A stretch of 64,000 bases of DNA, taken from positions 1-64,000 of the forward strand of contig DFTB01000007.1 in NCBI GenBank assembly GCA_002382975.1, read 5' to 3'. The translations under genes and the position numbers were made by a program. Position 1 is the first letter of the stretch. Every line of letters begins with the position of its first letter. The DNA is from Fibrobacter sp. UBA4223. GTDB lineage: Bacteria; Fibrobacterota; Fibrobacteria; Fibrobacterales; Fibrobacteraceae. The notes below the pieces were generated by a model, which saw only the letters and a program-made list of their open reading frames with translations, searched no databases and was not told the DNA's origin. This document shows, piece after piece, positions 43,967-52,299 of this stretch.

Positions 43967-44871
43967 TGAACTTTCAGGCTCGTTTAGAAGAACGCATTGC
44001 CAAGTGCGGAAACCCGATTTGCCTGGGCATGGATCCTGTGCTCAAGCTGATTGACCCCTGCTGCCCCGATGGCTCCGCCGAGGACAAGATCAAGCGTTTC
44101 TATTCCGAAATTTTGGAATGCGCATTGAAGCGGGGCGTGCAGCCGGCCGTAGTCAAGCCCAACAGCGCCTACTACGAATGCGTGAGCGTGCAAGCCATGC
44201 TGGTGCTGCAACAGCTGATTGCCGATTACCGGAGCGCAGGCATTCCGGTGATTCTCGACGCCAAGCGCGGCGACATCGGCAAGTCCAGCGCCGCCTACGC
44301 CACCGCCGCCTACGATGTTTACAAGGCGGACGCCGTGACGGTTTCCCCCTGGATGGGCGCCGATTCCGTAGGGCCGTTTATCCGCAGTTCCGAAACGAAC
44401 GCCGACGAACACGGCGCCTATGTGCTGCTCCGCACGAGCAACAAGGGCGCCCACGATTTTCAGGACCTGCCTGTGGTCCGTAGCGACGACCCTCGGGACA
44501 AGGCCGAAGCCTTTTATTCCGTAGCCGACAAGATTATGGAATGGGACGGAAACTTCGGATACCTGGGCGCTGTCGTCGGAGCCACCCACCCCGAAGAGCT
44601 TGAAAAGATAACGGCCTACACCGTAGCCCACAAGCACGAGATTCCCTTCCTGATTCCGGGCGTGTCCATTCCGGGCGTGCCCGGCGGTCAGGGCGGCGAC
44701 GCCAAGACGGTACTTACCGCCATTGCCAACGGCGGCGGCAAGCGCAAGTTCCATGTTCTCAACAGCAGTAGCGGCCTGAATTTTGCCTACCAGCGCACCG
44801 GCAACCCGGCGAACTTCGCAAGCGACTGCATCGACGCCCTCGAAAAACTCGCGGAGGCCTGCGATATTTAA
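43966..44871 (+). CDS. pyrF: Orotidine-5'-phosphate decarboxylase, type 2
   Basis: The 301-residue enzyme makes UMP. ICLGMDPVL at residues 18-26 and PVILDAKRGDIGKSSAAYA around 97-113 (the Asp-Lys catalytic network DxKxxD) identify it. VTVSPWMGADSV and FLIPGVSIPGVPGGQGGD give the phosphate-binding loops. The length and the long N-terminal region match the type 2 (mycobacterial/Fibrobacter-type) family. The start overlaps the rlmB stop (TAATG). Confidence 0.94.
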   Translation: MNFQARLEERIAKCGNPICLGMDPVLKLIDPCCPDGSAEDKIKRFYSEILECALKRGVQPAVVKPNSAYYECVSVQAMLVLQQLIADYRSAGIPVILDAKRGDIGKSSAAYATAAYDVYKADAVTVSPWMGADSVGPFIRSSETNADEHGAYVLLRTSNKGAHDFQDLPVVRSDDPRDKAEAFYSVADKIMEWDGNFGYLGAVVGATHPEELEKITAYTVAHKHEIPFLIPGVSIPGVPGGQGGDAKTVLTAIANGGGKRKFHVLNSSSGLNFAYQRTGNPANFASDCIDALEKLAEACDI

Positions 44872-44880
44872 TTCAGATTT

Positions 44881-44946
44881 ATGAATTCGGAATTAGGAAT
44901 TGTTTTTTCTAATTCCGAACTCCGAATCCCGAACTCCGAACTAACT
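44881..44946. repeat. Tandem GAATTCCG / AACTCCGA repeat before a membrane-protein gene
   Basis: Alternating AATTCCGAACTCCGAA-type units lie between pyrF and the next gene. They keep the frame open upstream (encoding NSEL-type peptides), so the real start is easily misplaced. The same units occur at 48674-48708 and 54866-54892. Confidence 0.75.
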
Positions 44947-45828
44947 ATGCGTTTCCTTGCCATCATCATATTAGCCATAGCGGTCATTGCGGCGGCCTTC
45001 CATTATGCGAAACCGCTCCCTGGCATTAATTTCGACGAGTCCTTCTTGCCGAAGGCTAACTACGTGAGGTACATCGCCGCAGGGAACGACGCTTCGGTGG
45101 CAGGACTTTTCTGGATCAAGGGCCTTACGGAACTTGGCGACAGTTTCTTGAGTGGCAAGGAGTATGCTTACCTGAGCCACGTGGCGAACCTCTGCACGGA
45201 ACTGGATAGCTTGTTTTACACTCCCTACTACTTTGTGAGTGCCATGACTCAGATGGATTCCAAGGACACCACCGATTATATTGTGATGGACAGGGCACTG
45301 AGAACTTATCCTCAATACTGGCGGTTGGCCGTGGCTCACGCCTTGCGGCTTTCCAAGGGGCCTTACCCCAACAAGACCAAGGCGGCAAATATCATGCGGC
45401 CTTATTTCGACAGTCCCGACACCACTATCCCGCCCCATATCCGCACCATTTACCGGACTTTTGAACTGGATACCATGCAGACGGAAACGGCTGTCGAAAT
45501 GATACTGAACGACGTGATGCAGCCCCGTTTCAAGAAATTCCGGAGCAGTTTTTACAACAAAACTTTCCGAGTTCTCGGGTACCGTGGTTTAAGGCAGGGA
45601 GCGGATTCTACGGTGTACAACGATGTCCAAAACACTATTGACCTGTTTGCCGATGGCAAGATTTCTCCTGTCCAGGCTTACAATCATTTGCTGCAGCTGA
45701 AAAAGCCCGAAGAGGTAAAGCCCGCCGATTCAACGGCGGTGGATTCAACGAAAGCTGATTCTACGGTAATCAATGCTGTCGCAGCGGATACTGTCGCTGC
45801 CGCCGCAACCGATACGACCAGCAACTAG
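44947..45828 (+). CDS. Membrane-anchored protein of unknown function
   Basis: I place the start at ATG 44947 (MRFLAIIILAIAVIAAAF), because the preceding 22 codons derive from a tandem repeat. The 293-residue protein has one N-terminal membrane helix, then a helical TPR-like region (about 25-210) with VAGLFWIKGLTELGDSFLSGKEYAYL, and a Thr/Ala/Asp-rich tail (ADSTAVDSTKADSTV). The gene follows pyrF after a short repeat. I do not recognise the family; it may be Fibrobacter-specific. Confidence 0.7.
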   Translation: MRFLAIIILAIAVIAAAFHYAKPLPGINFDESFLPKANYVRYIAAGNDASVAGLFWIKGLTELGDSFLSGKEYAYLSHVANLCTELDSLFYTPYYFVSAMTQMDSKDTTDYIVMDRALRTYPQYWRLAVAHALRLSKGPYPNKTKAANIMRPYFDSPDTTIPPHIRTIYRTFELDTMQTETAVEMILNDVMQPRFKKFRSSFYNKTFRVLGYRGLRQGADSTVYNDVQNTIDLFADGKISPVQAYNHLLQLKKPEEVKPADSTAVDSTKADSTVINAVAADTVAAAATDTTSN

Positions 45829-45837
45829 CGGCATCTT

Positions 45838-45895
45838 GAAACCATCGGCCCTAACCACTAACCACTAATCACTAACGGCTTACGGCCTGACTTTC
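45838..45895. repeat. AACCACTAACCACTAATCACTA tract
   Basis: About three copies of an 8-9 base CCACTAA unit lie between convergent genes. The complement resembles GTGGTTAGTGG at 17697. TAACGGCTTACGGC follows. Confidence 0.65.
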
Positions 45896-45902
45896 CTAAC
45901 GC

Positions 45903-46673
45903 CTATTTCCCGCAGCGCTTGGCGTTGTTGGGCAGCCCCATCAGTTCAAAGGCGTTCTTGCAGCGGAGCCGCAGGTCGTCTTTTTCTTTCTGCGGAACTC
46001 CCTTGATCAAGGAACGCTCCCAGAGGATTGTGGCGGTCATGTAGGTGTAGTTGCTCTTGATGGATTTTTCTTCGGCGGACTTGTATAGGTTTTCCGCTTC
46101 GGAGTTACCCAGGAGTCTCTTGACCTTTGCCGCGGTGTAGGCGTAAAAGCCTCCGTCCGTATCGCTGTTCTTGCCCGTCATCTTGAGGGCGGCGTTGGCC
46201 TCGTCTTCGTGGCCCGCTCCAGCGTAGGCGGTAGCGCATTCCGAATAGTAGGCGGCTTTCAGGGCTTCGTCTCGTTTCTTGATGCTGCCGTCGTCAATGG
46301 AGCGACAAATCTTTTCGGCGTCGCCGTATTTTTCCCGGGCGTTGGCCAGTGCCACCTTCGACTGGTTGAGCATCAATGCGGAATTTTCGTCCAGGGCTTC
46401 GGGACGCACCACCTTCAACAGCGAGTCCGCAAAGTTCAGGTCCAGACTCATGATGCGGACCCTCGCCATAGACAACAAGACCCGTCCTTCAGAGGCCAAA
46501 TCGGCTTCCTTGCGGCTTGCAAGCAGAGCTCGTTCTAGTTGGCCGTAACCCTTGGCGAACTTTCCGTTGGCAATGGACTTCTGGGCGCGAAAGGCCAGCG
46601 TCGAAGACTCGGAAGCGAAGCACATTCCCGAAAAAACAAGGACCAGGGCCAGGGCGAAGATTCTATTTACCAT
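45903..46673 (-). CDS. Exported TPR-like protein
   Basis: The 256-residue protein has a signal peptide (IFALALVLVFSGMCFA-SE) and helical repeats of Ala, Leu and Lys (for example SALMLNQSKVALANAREKYGDAEKI; EALKAAYYSECATAYAGAGHEDEANAAL) typical of tetratricopeptide or Sel1-like proteins. It overlaps the MCE gene by a few bases, so the two are one operon. It may be a periplasmic partner of the MCE lipid-transport system. The exact role is unknown. Confidence 0.72.
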   Translation of the reverse strand: MVNRIFALALVLVFSGMCFASESSTLAFRAQKSIANGKFAKGYGQLERALLASRKEADLASEGRVLLSMARVRIMSLDLNFADSLLKVVRPEALDENSALMLNQSKVALANAREKYGDAEKICRSIDDGSIKKRDEALKAAYYSECATAYAGAGHEDEANAALKMTGKNSDTDGGFYAYTAAKVKRLLGNSEAENLYKSAEEKSIKSNYTYMTATILWERSLIKGVPQKEKDDLRLRCKNAFELMGLPNNAKRCGK

Positions 46674-47674
46674 AGGGTCTCCACCATGTAGGGAATGCTG
46701 TCGCGGTTAGGCATGTTCCGGTTGATAATCCACATGTTGGAAATGCCCTCCATTAGCTCGTCCGCGTTTTCCAGGGTCTGTTCCGTAGATTCCATGAAGT
46801 CCGAAAGACCGATGGTAATTTTCCCGAGTTCGGTAATCATGTTGTCGGCGCGTTCCACCGTTCCTTCAAGCTTGCCCATGAGCCCGTCCACCTTTCCGGG
46901 CAGGGGTTTCAGTTCCGTCATCATGCCCGAAACATCGTCCATCATGCCGGAGACGTTGTTCATCACGTTGTCCATCCGGCTCACGAGGGGCGGAACGGTC
47001 AACTGCAAGGTGTCCATCAGGTCCGAAACCTTGTGAATGGCCCTTGTTCCGCTGAGGGTAATGTCGTCCAGGCGCACAAGCTGTCGGTTCAGGTTGTCGT
47101 AGAGGGCACGGGAACCGAACAGGGCGCCGATGGTGGTTCCCGTATCCATGGCCATGGCCACTAGGGTGTCTGCGGCATCGATAAGCTGGTTCACGCGGCC
47201 CAGCAGTTCGTTGGCCGTCTCCAGCACGGTCTCGATGTCCTGGGCCTTGCCTGGCGGCAAGAAATCCCCGTTTTCTAGCACACGGCCTTTCCCGCGCTTG
47301 ACATCTATGTTGACCACACGGGCCGAAATCACATTCTGGTCGCGAATGGCGTACACTTGGGCGCTGTCGGTAATCCAGTTCTGGAATTGCTTGCGGAGGG
47401 TGAATTCCATATAGACGCCGTCGCCCTCGATCTTCATGTCCGAAATCTGACCCACATCTACACCGCTAATCTGCACGCGGGTGCCGGGCCTAAGTCCCAG
47501 GGCCTTGTCGAAGGTACTGTGGAGCTTGTATTCCTCCACGCCGATCATTCCGCTGGTAAAAAGCTTCGTATAGAGCACAAGTCCGAACACCATCACGGCA
47601 ACCGTAAAGAAGATACCGACCAAAAGGCCGGACATCTCCATCCAGTTTATTTGCTTGATAGGCTTGAACTTCAT
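46667..47674 (-). CDS. MCE/MlaD-domain lipid-transport protein
   Basis: The 335-residue protein has one N-terminal membrane helix (about 14-36) and an MCE domain (about 45-130): STFDKALGLRPGTRVQISGVDVGQISDMKI and ARVVNIDVKRGKGRVLENGDFLPPG. A long helical region (about 140-320) with amphipathic repeats (MDNVMNNVSGMMDDVSGMMTEL) follows, as in MlaD/PqiB-type proteins that build hydrophobic lipid tunnels. The permease and ATPase are not adjacent on this side. It is co-transcribed with the TPR-like protein. Confidence 0.9.
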   Translation of the reverse strand: MKFKPIKQINWMEMSGLLVGIFFTVAVMVFGLVLYTKLFTSGMIGVEEYKLHSTFDKALGLRPGTRVQISGVDVGQISDMKIEGDGVYMEFTLRKQFQNWITDSAQVYAIRDQNVISARVVNIDVKRGKGRVLENGDFLPPGKAQDIETVLETANELLGRVNQLIDAADTLVAMAMDTGTTIGALFGSRALYDNLNRQLVRLDDITLSGTRAIHKVSDLMDTLQLTVPPLVSRMDNVMNNVSGMMDDVSGMMTELKPLPGKVDGLMGKLEGTVERADNMITELGKITIGLSDFMESTEQTLENADELMEGISNMWIINRNMPNRDSIPYMVETLW

Positions 47675-47889
47675 GAAAAAAAATATAGAAACAGGTTTGG
47701 CCAGTGTTTGGTGATTAATGACTGGTGATTAGGGGTTAGGGGGAGGCTTCCCCCTGGTTTCAGCCCGCCCTGCGGTCTTCCACCACCCCTACTCCTAGGG
47801 GCTTCGCCCCTAAAACCCCTAATCTCTAGCGTCGGGGGTCTGAGGTCGATGCGCTTTGAACCGGACTTTTCATTACCTATCTTTAAACC
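47675..47889. repeat. Intergenic repeat block related to 26009-26162
   Basis: A GTGATTAATGACTGGTGATTAG tract precedes GGGGGAGGCTTCCCCCTGGT and AGGGGCTTCGCCCCT hairpins (47738-47820), which parallel those after dinG. The CTTTGAACC...ACCTATCTTTAAACC stretch before 47890 could hold the aminopeptidase promoter. Confidence 0.7.
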
Positions 47890-49080
47890 ATGAATTTCCT
47901 TGATTTTTTGAATAATTCAGTAACGCCCTACCATACGGTAGAGAACCTGAAGGCTTTTTTGGGTGCTGGAACAGAAAAAAAGGTCCAATTGTTCGAACGA
48001 GGCGGGGCGCTGATTGCGGTCCGTTTACCTCGGGCGGCAAGTGCAGAATCCAAGTTCAAAATAGCTCTGGCCCATACGGACTACCCGACATTGAAAATCA
48101 CCCCCAATCCGGACTGTTCGGCTGCGGGCGTACGGACGCTCCACCCCGAAGTTTACGGCAGTCCCATTTTCGCCAGCTGGCTGGACCGAGATTTAGGATA
48201 CGCCGGACTTTTGGCCTACGAACTGCAAGGCAAGGTACAGACAAAGTTGTTCCGTGGAGAAAAGCTGTTCCGCATTCCGCAGCTTGCAGTCCACCTGAAC
48301 CGAAATGTCAATCAGGACGGCCTGAAGGTGAACCCCCAGACGGACTTGAACGCCCTGTGGACGGCCATTGACGGCAAGGAACGTTTTGCGGAGGCCTTGT
48401 CGGCTGAGCTTCCTCTGGGGGCGCGCCTTCTGGATTTCGACGTGCAGCTGTTCGACGCTCAAGCCGCACAGCTAGGCGGCTTTGAAGACGAATGGATTTA
48501 TTCCGGCAGGCTCGATAACCTTTCTAGCTGCCACGCCATCGCAGAAGCCTTTGCCAAGGCGGAACCTTCGGAGAAGGATTTTCAGGTGGCCGCCTTCTTC
48601 AACAACGAAGAGGTGGGCTCCAACACTCGCGAAGGAGCCGCCGGCAATTTCTTGAAGAGTGTTTTAGATTCTTTAACTCCGAATTCCGAATTCCGAACTC
48701 CGAATTCACTCGCCCTTTCCATCGACATGGCTCATGCCTGCCACCCGAACTTTGTAGCCAAGCACGAGCCGAACCACGCCCCAGTTCTGGGCGGTGGAAT
48801 TGTCCTCAAGGTCAATGCACAAAAGCGCTATGCCAGCGATGTGTTCTCTAACGCCCAGTTCAAGCTGATTTGTGAACAAAATAACATTCCGTATCAGACA
48901 TTTATCATGCGCAACGACATGCCCTGCGGTTCAACGGTAGGCCCTGCCGTTTCGGCAAGCCTCGGAATCCCGACAGTGGATATCGGCGAGCCTATGCTCA
49001 GCATGCACAGCATCCGCGAGATGACTGCAAAAAAAGACCACCAAGGCATGATTGCCCTGGTGTCTGCATTTTATTTGTAG
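47890..49080 (+). CDS. M18-family (aspartyl) aminopeptidase
   Basis: The 396-residue cytosolic zinc peptidase has the M18 motifs: IALAHTDYPTLKI with the first His, YGSPIFASWLDRDLGYAG, GRLDNLSSCHAI with the bridging Asp, FNNEEVGSNTREGA with catalytic Glu, and DMAHACHPNF. The C-terminal SMHSIREM holds the last His ligand. A repeat-derived stretch (TPNSEFRTPNS, about residues 267-277) is inserted between the EEVGS motif and DMAHA. It removes N-terminal acidic residues. It is slightly shorter than typical M18 proteins. Confidence 0.88.
   Translation: MNFLDFLNNSVTPYHTVENLKAFLGAGTEKKVQLFERGGALIAVRLPRAASAESKFKIALAHTDYPTLKITPNPDCSAAGVRTLHPEVYGSPIFASWLDRDLGYAGLLAYELQGKVQTKLFRGEKLFRIPQLAVHLNRNVNQDGLKVNPQTDLNALWTAIDGKERFAEALSAELPLGARLLDFDVQLFDAQAAQLGGFEDEWIYSGRLDNLSSCHAIAEAFAKAEPSEKDFQVAAFFNNEEVGSNTREGAAGNFLKSVLDSLTPNSEFRTPNSLALSIDMAHACHPNFVAKHEPNHAPVLGGGIVLKVNAQKRYASDVFSNAQFKLICEQNNIPYQTFIMRNDMPCGSTVGPAVSASLGIPTVDIGEPMLSMHSIREMTAKKDHQGMIALVSAFYL
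48674..48708. repeat. In-frame AACTCCGAATTCCGAATTCC tract in the M18 gene
   Basis: The same repeat type as 44881-44946. It encodes TPNSEFRTPNS in a loop and does not interrupt the frame. Confidence 0.75.
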
Positions 49081-49087
49081 GACTTAT

Positions 49088-50125
49088 TTACGAAAGCCAT
49101 TTCAGCAGCCGGATGACGCCCATCTTGGCGCACTCGTTGTGGGCCGAGACGTTGGTGCGGTGTTCGATGGCCTTGCGGTTCTGGTGGTAGAATTCATAGG
49201 CGCGGAGCAGCATCTCTTCGTTGGTCTTTGTGGGCTGGAAGCCCAGTTCTTTCTTGATTTTTGACGTGTCGAAAACGAAGGTGCTGGCAATCATCTTGTA
49301 CTGGTAGGGGCCGAGGGGCGAAATGCCGAGCTTGCTGGCGAGCTTCATGCAAGGGATAATAAACCATTTGGGGAAATGGGCCAGCCTGGATTTTGACTTG
49401 CCATGCTCGATGACGTAGCTGTACACCTCGTTGAAGGTCTTCACGTTGTCCGAGCCGATGTTGAATACGGTGGTCCCTTGGTAATTCAAGGCGAGTTCAC
49501 AGGCGTTGGCCAAGTCCTTCGCGTAGATAAACTGGTAACGGTTGTTTCCGTCGCCTACCATCCAGAGTTTTCGGTTTTCGTCAATAAATTCAAAGAGGAT
49601 GGAAAGCAGTCCGAGTCGGCCTTCGTCCATGATGGTAGGACAGCGGAAGATGACAGAGTTCAGCTTGTCCTTGCGGGCGAAGAGAATCTTTTCCCCTTCC
49701 AGCTTGGACTTGCCGTAAATCTCGATGGGGTTGGGTTCTTCTGCTTCGGTGACGGGGTCGTCGAAATTCTTAGCCCAAAGGCAGTTCGAGGATGTGAACA
49801 CGAGCTTGTTCACATTGTGGCGGATACAGGCGTCGGCAATAATTTCTGTGCCATCTACGTTGGATGTCCAGAGGTTGTTGATGCGCTTGCGGTCGTGGGC
49901 CAGCATGGCGGCCAGGTGGAATACGGCTTCGAACTGGTTTTCGCTGAATATCTTTTCAACCTGTTCCTTGTCACGGATATCGCCCAAAATGCTGGTGAGG
50001 TTTTCGTGCTTGTCTGGGTCAGGGCATAGGTCGATACTTACGCATTTATGGCCCTTTGCAAGGAGCTCCTTTTTGAGAATGGAGCCAAAGAATCCGGCGC
50101 CGCCGGTAATCAGGAAACAGGACAT
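49088..50125 (-). CDS. NAD-dependent epimerase/dehydratase
   Basis: The 345-residue short-chain dehydrogenase has the Rossmann motif ITGGAGFFGS, the catalytic Ser in FTSSNCLWA and the YxxxK pair in IYGKSKLEGEKIL (Tyr and Lys about 147-151). NVDGTEIIADACIRH fits the extended SDR family of nucleotide-sugar epimerases. It is divergent from GtrA and the flavin oxidoreductase, and probably takes part in surface glycan synthesis. The exact sugar is not readable from sequence. Confidence 0.9.
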   Translation of the reverse strand: MSCFLITGGAGFFGSILKKELLAKGHKCVSIDLCPDPDKHENLTSILGDIRDKEQVEKIFSENQFEAVFHLAAMLAHDRKRINNLWTSNVDGTEIIADACIRHNVNKLVFTSSNCLWAKNFDDPVTEAEEPNPIEIYGKSKLEGEKILFARKDKLNSVIFRCPTIMDEGRLGLLSILFEFIDENRKLWMVGDGNNRYQFIYAKDLANACELALNYQGTTVFNIGSDNVKTFNEVYSYVIEHGKSKSRLAHFPKWFIIPCMKLASKLGISPLGPYQYKMIASTFVFDTSKIKKELGFQPTKTNEEMLLRAYEFYHQNRKAIEHRTNVSAHNECAKMGVIRLLKWLS

Positions 50126-50181
50126 GGCTAATACCCTATGTGTAGAATTACTTTGGGGGTAAAATTACTAACTTTTTTGCT

Positions 50182-50649
50182 ATGGATTTCGAAAGTTCCG
50201 TGCTCGGAAAGATAAAATCGAAGATTCCCAGCCGAAGGGGAGTTGTGGGCCAGTTCTTACGGTATTTCGTGACTGGCGGTCTCGCCTTTATTGTGGATTT
50301 TGGGGCTTTTGCACTTGCCCTCTACTATTTTGACATCCATTACCTGATTTCGAACTTGATTGGCCTTGCGGCAGGAAACGTGGTCAACTACCTCTTGACC
50401 GTGAGGTGGGTGTTCAGCACGGAAAAGCGTAAAATGGAAAAGTACGTTTTTCTGGAAGTGGTTGTTTTTGTGTTGATAAGCCTTTTCGGGATGGGATTGA
50501 ACGAATTGCTGATGTATGTGTTTGTCGGCGTGCTTGGTATTCAGGAAATGATATCCAAGGTGGTTGCCGCGATAATCGTACTTCTGTACAATTTTCTTGC
50601 GAGAAAATTTATTCTGTTCAAATCGGGAAACAAAAAACCGAATTCCTAA
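50182..50649 (+). CDS. GtrA-family membrane protein
   Basis: The 155-residue protein has four predicted membrane helices. [23 protein letters not shown] begins the first, and [21 protein letters not shown] is the GtrA signature. Members flip or present lipid-linked sugars for surface glycan assembly. It is followed after eight bases by the flavin oxidoreductase and then a GT39-like glycosyltransferase. Confidence 0.9.
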   Translation: MDFESSVLGKIKSKIPSRRGVVGQFLRYFVTGGLAFIVDFGAFALALYYFDIHYLISNLIGLAAGNVVNYLLTVRWVFSTEKRKMEKYVFLEVVVFVLISLFGMGLNELLMYVFVGVLGIQEMISKVVAAIIVLLYNFLARKFILFKSGNKKPNS

Positions 50650-50657
50650 GGTACTTT

Positions 50658-52286
50658 ATGAGCGAAGAGAAAAAGATTGCCGTAATCGCCGGTGCAGGCC
50701 CTGCGGGTCTGACCGCCGCATTGGAACTTTTGCGCACCACAGGTGTGAAGCCTGTGATTTTTGAAGCCGAAGACGTTATCGGGGGAATTTCCCGCACGGC
50801 CCGCTACAACGGCAACCGTATGGACATAGGCGGCCACCGTTTCTTTAGCAAGAGCGATACGGTGATGGACTGGTGGCAGGGGATTTTGCCGTTGCAAGGC
50901 GCTGCCAGTAAAGACGACATCGCCATCGGACGCAGCGTACCGCTGGTGCAGGGCGGCCCCGATCCCGAAAAGACGGACTACGTGATGCTCTGTCGTAGCC
51001 GCCTCAGCCGTATTTTGTTCCTCCGCAAGCTTTTCGATTATCCGGTGAGCCTGAACGGCGACACCATCCGGAACCTCGGGCTCTGGCGTATGTTCAAGAT
51101 AGGCATGAGTTATCTCAAGGTGCAGCTTTTGCCCGCCCGCAAGGAGAACAGCCTCGAAGATTTCATGATTAACCGCTTTGGAGTGGAACTTTACCGCACC
51201 TTCTTTAGGGACTATACCGAAAAGGTGTGGGGTGTTCCCTGCAATAAGATCAGCCCCGACTGGGGTGGCCAGCGCATCAAGGGGCTTTCCATCACCAAGA
51301 CCGTGGTGCATGCGCTCAAGCAGATTTTTGCAGGCAAGAAAAAGGCTGAAGCGGGAGCTGCCAATGGAGCGGACATCCGCCAAAAGGATACGGAAACCAG
51401 CCTGATAGGTCAGTTCCTCTACCCGAAATTCGGACCTGGCCAGCTTTGGGAAACGGTGGCCGAGAAGGTGCTGGAGAAAGGTGGCGAAATCCACATGAAC
51501 TCGAAGGTGGTGGGCGTGAACCGCTCTACCGACGGCAAGCGTGTGGAAAGCGTAATCGTGGACCGCGGAAATTCCACGGAAACGGTTTCCTGCGACTATT
51601 TCCTCAGCACCATGCCGGTAAAAGAACTTGTGGCCGCCATGGACAACGGAAAAACGCTCGTGCCGGCAGAAGTCAAGCGCGTGGCTGAAGGCCTCGTGTA
51701 CCGAGACTTCATCACTGTGGGCCTGCTCCTGGATAAGCTGCTTATCAAGAACCCTGCAAAACCAGGCACGCCCGAAAGCAAGCTCAAGTTCGTGGCGGAC
51801 AACTGGATCTATGTGCAGGAATCCGACGTGAAACTCGGCCGCATCCAGATTTTCAACAACTGGAGCCCTTACCTGGTGGCCGATCCCGAGAAGGTGTGGA
51901 TCGGCCTCGAATACTTCGCCACCGAAGGCGACGAGATGTGGCGCATGCCCGACAAGGACTTCATCAAGTTTGCCATTGCGGAACTGGACAAGATAGACGT
52001 GGCGAGGCCTGCCGACGTGCGGGATTCCGTGGTGTTCCACATCAAGAAGGCTTATCCCGCCTACTTCGGCACCTACGGCGAGTTTGACAAGATTCGTGAA
52101 TATGTAGATCCGATAGAAAACCTGTTCCTCATGGGCCGAAACGGCATGCACAAGTACAACAATATGGACCATAGTATGCTTGCTGCCATGGAAGTCGTAA
52201 AATGCATCCGTGAAAATTCCACCGACAAGACCGCCCTCTGGAACGTGAATAGCGAAGAAGAATATCACGAAGGAAAGAAGGCCTAG
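50658..52286 (+). CDS. FAD-dependent oxidoreductase (amine-oxidase/UDP-galactopyranose mutase-like)
   Basis: The 542-residue flavoprotein has the dinucleotide motif [15 protein letters not shown] at residues 11-25, followed by [13 protein letters not shown] and a GGHRFFSK active-site-like segment. The C-terminal flavin segment reads [24 protein letters not shown]. The family includes protoporphyrinogen oxidase-like and UDP-galactopyranose mutase-like enzymes. With GtrA upstream, GT39 downstream and an epimerase divergent, a sugar-nucleotide or lipid-linked-sugar reaction is likely, but the substrate is unknown. Confidence 0.85.
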   Translation: MSEEKKIAVIAGAGPAGLTAALELLRTTGVKPVIFEAEDVIGGISRTARYNGNRMDIGGHRFFSKSDTVMDWWQGILPLQGAASKDDIAIGRSVPLVQGGPDPEKTDYVMLCRSRLSRILFLRKLFDYPVSLNGDTIRNLGLWRMFKIGMSYLKVQLLPARKENSLEDFMINRFGVELYRTFFRDYTEKVWGVPCNKISPDWGGQRIKGLSITKTVVHALKQIFAGKKKAEAGAANGADIRQKDTETSLIGQFLYPKFGPGQLWETVAEKVLEKGGEIHMNSKVVGVNRSTDGKRVESVIVDRGNSTETVSCDYFLSTMPVKELVAAMDNGKTLVPAEVKRVAEGLVYRDFITVGLLLDKLLIKNPAKPGTPESKLKFVADNWIYVQESDVKLGRIQIFNNWSPYLVADPEKVWIGLEYFATEGDEMWRMPDKDFIKFAIAELDKIDVARPADVRDSVVFHIKKAYPAYFGTYGEFDKIREYVDPIENLFLMGRNGMHKYNNMDHSMLAAMEVVKCIRENSTDKTALWNVNSEEEYHEGKKA

Positions 52287-52299
52287 ACCGGTAATTTTA

